From: Candidatus Dormiibacterota bacterium
GTDB taxonomy: Bacteria > Chloroflexota > Dormibacteria > Dormibacterales > Dormibacteraceae
Assembly (NCBI GenBank): GCA_003151665.1
Contig: PLYD01000246.1
Span: 3,116-8,712, forward strand
Direction of reading: 5' to 3'
DNA: 5,597 nucleotides
The position numbers and the translations under genes are program-made. Positions 1 to 5,597 of this stretch are shown piece after piece. The notes below the pieces were generated by a model. That model was not told where the DNA came from and did no database searches. It saw only the letters and a list, made by a program, of their open reading frames with translations. The number at the start of each line of letters is the position of its first letter. Position 1 is the stretch's first letter.

Positions 1-848
1 CGTCGCCCATTGGGGACAGCTGAGATCGAAAATGGGTGGGCTTGCCACCAGCGCCTGCGGTCCATGAATCGCCAGATTGCAAACTGACCGGCCTCCGCCT
101 CGAATTGGTCAAGGTCCCGGCCGGTGATGTAGATCGAGAAGACCCCCCGCGCCTCCTTTTCGACTGCTTGGACGCGAAAGCGGTGGCGCCGGTAGGTGGC
201 CAGCGGTCCACCTAGACGGTAAAAAACGAGGGATGCACCGACCACGACGTATAGCGCGCACCAGTACCACACGAACGCGGGGTTTCCCGCGAAGTCGACG
301 CCGGTGGCCAACTGGTGACTGAACGCGAGCACCACCGCCAGGTAGGCATAGAGATGGATGAAGTACCAGGTCTCGTAGGCCAGGTGGCGTCTTGCGACGG
401 TGACAGACAACACCACGACGACAACGAAGAGTCCAAGCGCGACGATGGCCGCCAGCACTCCCTGGTAGCTGTTGATGAAGTCAGCCAGCTGACGGGCAAC
501 ATCCTTGCCGTCCCCAAGCTGGTAACCCAGGGTCTGAAAGACGGCGTGACCGATCAGTAAGCCAATGGCGAGGTAGCCATTCCATTTGTGGAGCACCGCC
601 ATGCGCTCCAGGCCGAATGCGTGCTCCAGCCACGGCACCCGAGCCATGAACAATAGCTGCCAGAGGACGAGGTAGGTCCCAAGCAGCCCTGTCACACGGC
701 CTATGCCGTTGTAAAAGTCGGATGCATTGCGGGTGATCTCGAAGCCCGAGCTGAGCCACCAGAAGCCCATGATGACCACGGCGTTGACAATAAAAACGGC
801 GTAGGCAAGGTCTGGCCTCGACCACGCTGAATGCGCTCGGCGGGGCAC
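1..848 (-). CDS. Ferric reductase-like transmembrane flavocytochrome, N-terminal part (gene runs off left edge)
   Basis: The visible 282 residues show about six membrane helices (roughly 14-33, 48-70, 86-107, 128-150, 160-180, 190-210). Two histidine pairs have the spacing of the ferric reductase/NADPH oxidase b-type haem core: H87 and H101 in one helix, H165 and H178 in another, so two stacked haems are expected. From about residue 220 a ferredoxin-reductase-type FAD domain begins, and HPFSIS at 271-276 matches the family's FAD-binding motif. The NAD(P)H-binding half lies beyond the window. By family, it moves electrons from cytosolic NAD(P)H through FAD and haems across the membrane; the acceptor (iron, oxygen or a flavoprotein) cannot be told. 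The chosen start is GTG 848-846, behind a weak GAGACGG at 860-854, because it falls about 40 nt after the predicted transcription start. Another in-frame GTG at 893 is possible. The gene is divergent from the regulator cluster. Confidence 0.88.
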   Translation of the reverse strand, partial: MPRRAHSAWSRPDLAYAVFIVNAVVIMGFWWLSSGFEITRNASDFYNGIGRVTGLLGTYLVLWQLLFMARVPWLEHAFGLERMAVLHKWNGYLAIGLLIGHAVFQTLGYQLGDGKDVARQLADFINSYQGVLAAIVALGLFVVVVVLSVTVARRHLAYETWYFIHLYAYLAVVLAFSHQLATGVDFAGNPAFVWYWCALYVVVGASLVFYRLGGPLATYRRHRFRVQAVEKEARGVFSIYITGRDLDQFEAEAGQFAIWRFMDRRRWWQAHPFSISAVPNGR

Positions 849-895
849 GAATTCCGTCTCGGGAGTACTGGCTAGTGGCCTCAAGCTGAGCACCA

Positions 896-901
896 AGGCT
901 A
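896..901 (-). promoter_or_regulatory. Predicted -10 box for the divergent reductase gene
   Basis: Read on the minus strand, TAGCCT (901-896) keeps the key first T, A and final T of a -10 hexamer but is otherwise weak. It lies 10 nt beyond the outer CTCCAAT half-site, the same distance as TAATAT on the other side, and the two hexamers are symmetric about 936.5. The position is the main argument; the sequence alone would not justify the call. Confidence 0.35.
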
Positions 902-910
902 GCCCGCGTT

Positions 911-963
911 CATTGGAGTTCCATTGGGGCGGTCCGAGGTAGTCTCCAATCCGGCTCCAATCC
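911..963. promoter_or_regulatory. Symmetric four-site operator between divergent genes, probable OmpR-family regulator binding region
   Basis: Four copies of CYCCAAT are seen. On the plus strand CTCCAAT occurs at 944-950 and 955-961, exactly 11 bp apart and both followed by CC. On the minus strand CCCCAAT reads 929-923 and CTCCAAT 918-912, again 11 bp apart. The two tandem pairs are exact mirror images about 936.5. Tandem half-sites with one-helical-turn spacing are typical of OmpR/PhoB-type response regulators, and one is encoded 650 bp downstream. Inference: that regulator binds here and drives both divergent transcripts, including its own. The site was found by eye; the binding protein is not proven. 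Confidence 0.65.
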
Positions 964-971
964 AGAGTCCC

Positions 972-977
972 TAATAT
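972..977 (+). promoter_or_regulatory. Predicted -10 box for the plus-strand cluster
   Basis: TAATAT is a good -10 hexamer. It begins 10 nt after the last CTCCAAT half-site, and no recognisable -35 box lies at the proper distance because the operator occupies that place. This fits an activator-dependent promoter of the PhoB type. The predicted transcription start is near 984, only about 12 nt before the proposed TTG start of the first gene. Confidence 0.5.
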
Positions 978-995
978 CGAGTCTGGACTCCCCGC

Positions 996-1601
996 TTGGC
1001 AGACACCACCGACTTGCATCTGGAACCCTCTGAATCCGGCGTCACGGCGAATGAGCGCCTGACGGCGCTCACTGGCGGACTGCTTTTCTTACTCCTTGCC
1101 CTGATGGGAGTGACAGTTCTTAGCGTCAGGCGGTGGCTGCCGGAGCATTTCTTGCTTGGATTTCTGCTGATACCGCCGCTGGCCCTGAAGATGGCTTCCA
1201 CCGGCTACCGGTTCGTTCGCTACTACACCGGCGATCCGCAGTACCGGCGCGCCGGGCCGCCGGAGCTCCTCATGAGACTCAGTGCGCCGATCGTTGTCAT
1301 ATCCACGCTGGCCATCTTCGCCACGGGAATCGAACTCTGGCTGTTCGGGCTGCACTTTGGGAGCATCTGGGTCGAAGCCCACAAATTGAGCTTTTACATC
1401 TGGCTGCCTGTCGCCGCAGTCCATATCCTCGGCCATCTCAGTCGGACCGGCCAGGCTGCCGGTGAGGAACTCTCGGATTCAGGTTCGCGGACAGCGCTCA
1501 CGCGGCGGTCGCTAGTCATCGGCAGCCTCGTCGCCGGTGTCGTGCTCGCCGCCGCCAGCCTTACCTATGCGACCCCCTTCATCTTCTTCAGGGACGGTTA
1601 G
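996..1601 (+). CDS. Multi-helix membrane protein, cytochrome b-like
   Basis: This 201-residue protein has about five hydrophobic helices (roughly 23-43, 52-67, 95-117, 129-148, 172-192). H51 sits at the mouth of helix 2, and H129, H143 and H147 lie in or next to helix 4, placed as haem ligands often are in small b-type cytochromes, although no named family can be assigned with certainty. A polar stretch at 69-89, rich in Arg and Tyr (GYRFVRYYTGDPQYRRAGPP), looks like a conserved loop. TTG 996 is the first start after the in-frame stop at 972-974; it has no clear ribosome binding site and is only about 12 nt from the predicted transcription start, so the N-terminus is uncertain. The gene opens the regulator/kinase/ApbE cluster, with 9 nt to the next gene. 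Likely role, by context: a haem-bearing membrane partner in electron transfer. Confidence 0.7.
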   Translation: MADTTDLHLEPSESGVTANERLTALTGGLLFLLLALMGVTVLSVRRWLPEHFLLGFLLIPPLALKMASTGYRFVRYYTGDPQYRRAGPPELLMRLSAPIVVISTLAIFATGIELWLFGLHFGSIWVEAHKLSFYIWLPVAAVHILGHLSRTGQAAGEELSDSGSRTALTRRSLVIGSLVAGVVLAAASLTYATPFIFFRDG

Positions 1602-1610
1602 AAAGTCGCA

Positions 1611-2279
1611 GTGAGCTCTGTCCTGGTGATCGAAGATGAAGTGAACCTGAGTCGGATTCTGGCCCGGGTCCTTGAGGAAGAGGGCTTTCAGGCTCTGGTT
1701 GAGTATCGAGGGGACAGCGGCCTGGAGACCGCCGTAGCCAAAGCGCCCGACGCAGTCGTGCTCGACCTGTCGCTACCCGGTCTTGACGGACTCCATGTTT
1801 GTCGCGAGCTTCGTGCCCGGGGAATGCGGATGCCCGTGATCATGCTGACCGCCCGGGACGCCGTGCCGGATCGCGTCCGGGGCCTCGATCAGGGCGCTGA
1901 CGACTATCTCGTGAAGCCCTTCGCAATTGAGGAACTGATCGCCCGGATCCGAGCTCATCTCCGCCGCGCCGGCGAGCCTGCCGAGCGGTTGGTGGTGGCC
2001 GACCTGGTGCTGGAACCGAGTGCGCGTAGGGTGCGCCGGGCAGGTCAAGAGCTGAGCCTCACGGCTCAGGAGTTCGATCTACTTGAGTTCCTCATGCGTC
2101 ACCGCGGGCAAGTCATGAGCCGTCAGCGGATCCTCGACCACGTCTGGGGTTACGAGGCGACGCCGCTGTCCAATATCGTCGACATTTACATCCACTACCT
2201 GCGCGACAAAGTCGACAACGGCCACGACACAACGCTGATCAGGACCGTGCGGTCTGTCGGATACGTACTGCGCAAATGA
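1611..2279 (+). CDS. OmpR/PhoB-family response regulator
   Basis: The 222-residue protein is full length for the family. The receiver domain occupies about 1-118, with the acidic pair E8/D9, phosphoacceptor D52 in VVLDLSLPG, T80, Y99 and K102 in LVKPF all present, so it should be phosphorylatable. A winged-helix DNA-binding domain follows from about 126 to 221 and ends in the usual RTVRSVGYVLRK. The start is GTG 1611, since VLVIEDE follows at once; the ribosome binding site is weak, so translation may be coupled to the gene ending 9 nt upstream. Its stop overlaps the kinase start by four bases (ATGA). Inference: it is the partner of that kinase and binds the tandem 11-bp operator at 911-963, giving autoregulation. 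Orthology to a named system cannot be fixed from the sequence alone. Confidence 0.95.
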   Translation: MSSVLVIEDEVNLSRILARVLEEEGFQALVEYRGDSGLETAVAKAPDAVVLDLSLPGLDGLHVCRELRARGMRMPVIMLTARDAVPDRVRGLDQGADDYLVKPFAIEELIARIRAHLRRAGEPAERLVVADLVLEPSARRVRRAGQELSLTAQEFDLLEFLMRHRGQVMSRQRILDHVWGYEATPLSNIVDIYIHYLRDKVDNGHDTTLIRTVRSVGYVLRK

Positions 2280-3604
2280 TCTTCGGCAGCCTTCGCAAAC
2301 GACTTCTACTGACGAATGTCGCCGTGATGGCGGCAATTCTGGTCGCACTTGGCGGGGGCATCCTGCTGGTGATGGACCGCCTTCTGGTCGCTCAGGAAAC
2401 GGCCACCGTCGAGTCGGATCTGCAACGCGCAGTGATCGAGCGCCGCGAGCTGACTCAGGACGAGTTCCAAAGCCGGCACACCTTCTTCACGTCCGGCACC
2501 TTTTTTGTCATTTGGGACAATTCAGGCAACGTAACCTTCAACCCTTCGGGCGCCCCCACCGCTCAGCTCCGATCCAGTGCGATGAAAGCTCTGAGCGGCC
2601 ATGCCAGCACCGTCCCGGTCAGCCTGCAGCCGAACCAGCCCGCGTTGATCGCCTCGCAGGTTATTACTGATCAGGGCGTGACGAGTGGTGTGCTGCAGGC
2701 AGGACGCAGCCTGGCGCCAATGTTTTCAGTCGAGCACGAAGCCCTTCTGGTCATGCTGGGCGCCGGTTTGGCAGCCCTTCTGGTGATCGTCGTCGCGGGC
2801 TGGTTTCTGACCGAACGCGCGCTCGTCCCGATCAGACAGGCCATGAATAGACAGACTCGATTCACCGCGGATGCCTCCCATGAGCTGCGCACCCCGCTGA
2901 CCATCATTGACGCCGGCCTGCAGGTTTTTGGGCGTCATCCGGACCAAACCATCGGCGACAACGCCCAGCTGGTCGATTCGATGTCAGCCGAGACCCAGCG
3001 TATGAAACGACTGGTCGATGATCTCTTGACCCTGGCTCGGGTCGACTCTGGTCAAGCTGAACTTCGACTTGGCCCGACTGACGTTAGCCAGCTCGTAATC
3101 TCAACGGCTAATGACCTGCAGGCTCTCGCTGCCAGCCGCGGCGATCGCCTGGACGTCCAGTCAGAACCGCTGATTGAGGGCCAGGTGGACCCTGACCGGC
3201 TTCGGCAACTGCTGGTAATCCTGGTCGATAACGCAATTCGTCACGGCGAGCCGGGCGGGACAGTTGATATCAGATCTGACAAGGTCGATCATGATCTGCG
3301 CCTGGAGATTTCTGATCGCGGGCCTGGAATCCCGGCCGAGCATCACAGCAAAGTTTTCGAAGCGTTCTACCAGCTGGATGGCAGCCGTTCAGGGAGCGGT
3401 GCGGGGCTTGGTCTCGCCATAGCCCGCTGGATAGTGGGTGCGCATGGGGGCACAATTAAGCTGATCGACAACGATCCCGGCCTGATGGTCCGGATTGTTC
3501 TTCCGTTGCGCGGTCCACTCGATGAAGCTCAGCGTGGACCGGGGCGTAGGCGAAGGACCGCGAAGGACGCGGTTGGAAACCCCAATCCATCTTCTAGCGC
3601 CTGA
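2276..3604 (+). CDS. Membrane sensor histidine kinase
   Basis: This 442-residue kinase has two membrane helices (about 12-34 and 157-178) enclosing an extracytoplasmic sensor region of about 120 residues that resembles no domain I recognise. The HisKA domain starts about 190 and carries phosphoacceptor H202 in DASHELRTPLT. The ATP-binding domain shows the N box (N319 in LVDNAIRHGEP), G1 (D347, DRGPGIP), the F box (VFEAFYQ) and G2 (GSGAGLGLAIA, 373-383). All catalytic elements are present. Only about ten residues separate helix 2 from HisKA, so a normal HAMP domain is missing; the short linker is known from other actinobacterial kinases. A basic, Pro/Ser-rich tail of about 30 residues follows the ATPase domain. 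ATG 2276 overlaps the regulator stop, which points to translational coupling. The signal is unknown; the gene context suggests redox state, metal or electron-acceptor supply. Confidence 0.94.
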   Translation: MIFGSLRKRLLLTNVAVMAAILVALGGGILLVMDRLLVAQETATVESDLQRAVIERRELTQDEFQSRHTFFTSGTFFVIWDNSGNVTFNPSGAPTAQLRSSAMKALSGHASTVPVSLQPNQPALIASQVITDQGVTSGVLQAGRSLAPMFSVEHEALLVMLGAGLAALLVIVVAGWFLTERALVPIRQAMNRQTRFTADASHELRTPLTIIDAGLQVFGRHPDQTIGDNAQLVDSMSAETQRMKRLVDDLLTLARVDSGQAELRLGPTDVSQLVISTANDLQALAASRGDRLDVQSEPLIEGQVDPDRLRQLLVILVDNAIRHGEPGGTVDIRSDKVDHDLRLEISDRGPGIPAEHHSKVFEAFYQLDGSRSGSGAGLGLAIARWIVGAHGGTIKLIDNDPGLMVRIVLPLRGPLDEAQRGPGRRRRTAKDAVGNPNPSSSA

Positions 3605-3618
3605 TCGAGTCATTCGCT

Positions 3619-4368
3619 TTGCGCCGCGTCCAGGAGGTGATGGGAATGCCAATCACCGTTAACGTGGTCGACGATGAGGCGCGGGACGAAGCAGTTGACG
3701 CCGTCTTCGACAACTTCACCCTGATTGACCGAACTTTCAGCCCATACCTGCCGCAGAGCGCAGTGAGCCGAATCAACCGCGGCGAGCTTGAGTTGGGCGA
3801 CGCCGGAAAACTGGTGAATCAGGCGGCCGACCTCTGCCGACTTTACGAACGTGCAACCAATGGCTATTTCTCAGCCTGGATCGAAGGTCGCTTCGATCCA
3901 TCTGGTTTGGTCAAGGGCTGGGCGATTGACCTCGCCTGTTCAATCCTCGACGTCTACGGCTACTGCGACTATTTCGTAGACGCAGGCGGCGACGTCCAGA
4001 CCCGCGGCCGAAACGCCAATGGCAGCCCATGGCGGGTCGGCATAAGACATCCGGTTGAACGAAACAAGGTCGCTCGGGTGATATTGGCCAGCGGTTTGGC
4101 GGTCGCCACGTCCGGCACTTATGAGAAAGGCGAGCATATTCTTGACCCTCACACTGGCAAACCCGCTGACGCTTGGCTCAGCTTTACGGTAACCGGGCCA
4201 GACATCCTTCAGGCCGATGTATACGCGACGGCGTGTTTTGCGATGGGAGTCTCAGGGCTCGACTTCATATCGCGGGTTGCAGGATATGAGGCGTATGCCA
4301 TCGACCGTCGGCTACGTGCCCACTTCACTGACGGAATCGACGCGCTCTGCGAGCCAGTTGCAGAGTGA
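3619..4368 (+). CDS. apbE: FAD:protein FMN transferase (ApbE family)
   Basis: By family, this Mg-dependent enzyme cleaves FAD and joins FMN by a phosphoester bond to a Thr or Ser of a target flavoprotein, releasing AMP. The family's landmarks appear in order: MGMPITV at 8-14, FSPYLPQSAVSRIN at 40-53, DPSGLVKGWAID at 93-104, DAGGDVQTRG at 121-130 (Asp where Asn is usual), ATSGTYEKG at 163-171, HILDPHTGKPA at 173-183, and ADVYATACFAMG at 199-210 with the metal-site Asp200 and Thr204. At 249 residues it is shorter than lipoprotein ApbEs and has no signal peptide or lipobox, so it should act in the cytosol. TTG 3619 is kept because the MGMP motif and the residues before it are family-like, but a strong Shine-Dalgarno favours ATG 3646. 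It follows the kinase by 14 nt and is probably in the same operon. No target protein is in the window. Confidence 0.92.
   Translation: MRRVQEVMGMPITVNVVDDEARDEAVDAVFDNFTLIDRTFSPYLPQSAVSRINRGELELGDAGKLVNQAADLCRLYERATNGYFSAWIEGRFDPSGLVKGWAIDLACSILDVYGYCDYFVDAGGDVQTRGRNANGSPWRVGIRHPVERNKVARVILASGLAVATSGTYEKGEHILDPHTGKPADAWLSFTVTGPDILQADVYATACFAMGVSGLDFISRVAGYEAYAIDRRLRAHFTDGIDALCEPVAE
3632..3637 (+). promoter_or_regulatory. Shine-Dalgarno sequence that bears on the apbE start
   Basis: AGGAGG is a full anti-16S match and stands 8 nt before ATG 3646, an ideal spacing. It also lies inside the codons for the conserved residues before MGMP, so it may either mark the true start or be a chance result of encoding Gln-Glu-Val. 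ATG 3640 is in frame but only 2 nt away, too close to use it. Confidence 0.5.
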
Positions 4369-4378
4369 GGCCAATCCT

Positions 4379-4400
4379 CCAAGCGCTCAGGGAGCCTTGG
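4379..4400. terminator. Hairpin between convergent genes, possible bidirectional terminator
   Basis: CCAAGCGCTC and GAGCCTTGG form a nine-base-pair stem with one bulged C and a three-base loop (AGG). It starts 10 nt after the apbE stop and lies 45 nt from the stop of the convergent gene. It can form on either strand. There is no U tract, so this is not a textbook intrinsic terminator, though U-poor hairpins are common in GC-rich genomes. Confidence 0.45.
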
Positions 4401-4445
4401 TTGCCGAGATGATTGACCCGATGACCTAGGCGCCGTTTCGATAGA

Positions 4446-4751
4446 TCAATCTCCGAACATCCTGTACGAGCCGACGACGGTGACGGGCTGCGCGACAGGA
4501 AGCTCGACGCAGCGCTGGGGCAGATCTCGCAGGAACTCGGCAAAAGCAGCTATGCCACCTAACGTGTTGGTGGCGTCGTCGGAGTCGGTGGTGAACACGT
4601 GCATGAAGGTGACTCCGTCTTCCAGGCGCAAGGTCGCGTAGTGCACTTCACCGGGGTCTCGTGCCGCCAGCCCCTCATAGACCTTCTCGACCAGTCGCTG
4701 GTTCTCATCGGCGGATTCGGGTTTTGTCTTGTAACGGATCACGCTCTTCAT
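4446..4751 (-). CDS. Small conserved protein, ABM-like ferredoxin fold
   Basis: The 101-residue soluble protein starts MKSVIRYKTKP and ends VVGSYRMFGD. Its pattern is an N-terminal beta strand, a helix rich in Glu (about 14-30), strands HYATLRLEDG and TFMHVFTT, then a helix (AAFAEFLRDL) and a last strand, which resembles the dimeric alpha/beta barrel (antibiotic biosynthesis monooxygenase-like) fold. I do not know its activity, and the family includes many members with no known catalysis. ATG 4751 was chosen over a 12-residue-longer start at 4787 because the homology-like strand begins there and AAGGAG (4768-4763) lies 11 nt upstream, rather long but usable. It converges on apbE and lies downstream of the esterase on the same strand, 163 nt away, so it may have its own promoter. 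No link to the redox module is apparent. Confidence 0.72.
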   Translation of the reverse strand: MKSVIRYKTKPESADENQRLVEKVYEGLAARDPGEVHYATLRLEDGVTFMHVFTTDSDDATNTLGGIAAFAEFLRDLPQRCVELPVAQPVTVVGSYRMFGD

Positions 4752-4762
4752 CTCGCATTTAT

Positions 4763-4768
4763 CTCCTT
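4763..4768 (-). promoter_or_regulatory. Ribosome binding site of the small ABM-like gene
   Basis: AAGGAG on the minus strand lies 11 nt before ATG 4751-4749. This supports the shorter 101-residue start, since the longer candidate at 4787 would place this motif inside the coding region. Confidence 0.6.
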
Positions 4769-4914
4769 GTTGGGCCGAAGAGGACATCGCCGCCTCGTGC
4801 GACCTGGATTAATTCAGCTGGCGAGCGGCCTGGCCACATCTGAAGTAAATAGTGTCCGGCAGGGCATTTTGCCTCCAACCCGCCCCGCTACGGCGCAGCA
4901 GGTCGCAGAGGCGC

Positions 4915-5597
4915 TTAGCGGATTCCCTCCCAGAGTTGGCGCTCCGCGCCGTCCGGGTCGTTGACGACGCCCGAGGCCGTATCGAAACGCATCACAGTCC
5001 TCTTGCCGGCCTCGTACGGTTTCCATCCGGGATCGCCGGTGCGGGCGAAGGCCACCCATGCGCGGTGCATCTCATCGGCGATCGATTGCGGCGGATTGGG
5101 TCCCGTGAGTCTGTCGTTCCAGTCGGCGTCGAGGGTATCGAAAACGAATCCGACTTCCAGCGCGTGGCAGGCGCCAAGCCGGCCGCCGAAGAGCGGCGAT
5201 CGCCAGGCCATTTCGTAGACGTGGGTTGACCCGCCATTGCCGGAGTGGGCCTCAGCGAGCCTTACGGCCGGGATGCGGAAGAACCAATCGGTGCTGATCG
5301 CCGCCAGCAGGTCTCCCGGCGTCGCACCTGGTCGGGCAGCCGAGTAGACCTCGATCGCGCTGTCAGGGAGGCGGTAGGCTGCCGCCGCCATACCCAAGAT
5401 GTTCTCGTCGATAAGGTCGATTGCGCCGCTTGGCACCATGAACAGCCGCTGTTCCTCGCGGTTTGTGCCGAGCAACAGGTCAACTTCGCTGCTCGCTCCG
5501 GCGGCGATGCCGTCGATGGGCATTGCGGCAAGGAGGTGGCCGTCGATCACCGGCTCGAACGGCATCAGATTTGCGGCGACCTCGCCCCATTTGACGG
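4915..5597 (-). CDS. Type B carboxylesterase, C-terminal part (gene enters from right edge)
   Basis: About 226 residues are visible, ending at TAA 4917-4915. Residue numbers here count from the Met codon at 5565-5563, which is internal: the frame stays open to the window end and already reads as family sequence (WGEVAANL). Hallmarks of the carboxylesterase/p-nitrobenzyl esterase family are MPFEPVIDGHLL at 1-12, GTNREEQRLFM at 33-43 with the likely triad acid E38, and GACHALEVGFVF at 131-142 with the triad base H134. The nucleophile Ser (GESAGG motif) lies off the window. The C-terminal stretch with FARTGDPGW and MRFD is also typical. By family it hydrolyses carboxylic esters; the natural substrate is unknown and some relatives are promiscuous. 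No signal peptide can be judged without the N-terminus. It seems unrelated to the redox cluster. Confidence 0.9.
   Translation of the reverse strand, partial: VKWGEVAANLMPFEPVIDGHLLAAMPIDGIAAGASSEVDLLLGTNREEQRLFMVPSGAIDLIDENILGMAAAAYRLPDSAIEVYSAARPGATPGDLLAAISTDWFFRIPAVRLAEAHSGNGGSTHVYEMAWRSPLFGGRLGACHALEVGFVFDTLDADWNDRLTGPNPPQSIADEMHRAWVAFARTGDPGWKPYEAGKRTVMRFDTASGVVNDPDGAERQLWEGIR

Noticed and set aside
315..560. Open frame on the plus strand opposite the reductase gene.
   Set aside because: It is antisense to clear membrane-helix and haem-histidine coding sequence, has low-complexity charged composition and no ribosome binding site.
849..1019. In-frame N-terminal extension of the minus-strand reductase to ATG 1019-1017.
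   Set aside because: It would overlap the divergent gene and run through the whole operator and both predicted promoters; the extra residues show no membrane or domain character.
3580..3588. Single CCCCAATCC, matching the operator half-site, in the 3' end of the kinase gene upstream of apbE.
   Set aside because: There is no second half-site at 11-bp spacing and no convincing -10 box after it, so one nine-base match is not evidence of an internal promoter.
4707..4758. Out-of-frame ATG (4758-4756) 4 nt after AAGGAG, opening a 17-codon frame overlapping the small ABM-like gene start.
   Set aside because: It could be a tiny upstream frame, but the peptide is charged and featureless and the spacing is short; the overlap is more simply chance.
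4861..4880. GGCA-AAA-TGCC hairpin downstream of the esterase stop.
   Set aside because: The stem has only four base pairs and no U tract, too weak to call a terminator.
4853..4882. Possible minus-strand promoter (TTGGAG, 18-bp spacer, CACTAT) for the small ABM-like gene.
   Set aside because: Each hexamer matches consensus at only about three of six positions, which is expected by chance in this gap.
4599..4964. 121-codon plus-strand open frame over the small ABM-like gene and the gap.
   Set aside because: Its composition looks like a shadow of the minus-strand gene, it crosses into the esterase, and it has no recognisable domain.

Overview
This 5.6-kb window is from a GC-rich bacterial chromosome. 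GTG and TTG starts are used freely, coding is dense, and the OmpR-type regulator and small conserved proteins resemble those of Actinomycetota or a related lineage such as Chloroflexota/Dormibacterota. No rRNA, tRNA, mobile element or CRISPR array is visible, so the taxonomic guess is weak.

Layout. (1) About 1-848, minus strand: the N-terminal two thirds of a ferric-reductase/NOX-like flavocytochrome with six membrane helices, two pairs of haem histidines and the start of an FAD domain; it runs off the left edge. (2) About 849-995: a divergent control region with four CYCCAAT half-sites in two tandem pairs of 11-bp period, inverted about position 936.5, with a -10-like hexamer at the same distance on each side. 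(3) 996-4368, plus strand: a tight four-gene cluster of a multi-helix cytochrome b-like membrane protein, an OmpR-family response regulator, a sensor histidine kinase (ATGA overlap with the regulator) and an ApbE-type FAD:protein FMN transferase. (4) 4369-4445: a short convergent gap with a GC-rich hairpin. (5) 4446-4751, minus: a small ABM-like protein of unknown role. (6) 4752-4914: a 163-bp gap with no confident element except the ribosome binding site of the small gene. (7) 4915-5597, minus: the C-terminal part of a type B carboxylesterase that enters from the right edge.

How it fits together. The left two thirds reads as one signal-controlled redox module. The kinase senses something outside the membrane and phosphorylates the regulator. 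The tandem 11-bp operator has the architecture expected for an OmpR/PhoB-type dimer, so the regulator probably controls both divergent transcripts, including its own. The products are two membrane (haem) proteins and an enzyme that covalently attaches FMN to a partner protein. That combination suggests transmembrane electron transfer through a flavinylated protein. No FMN-binding partner is visible here; beyond the left edge, downstream of the reductase, is the obvious place to look. The esterase and small protein on the right look unrelated to this module.
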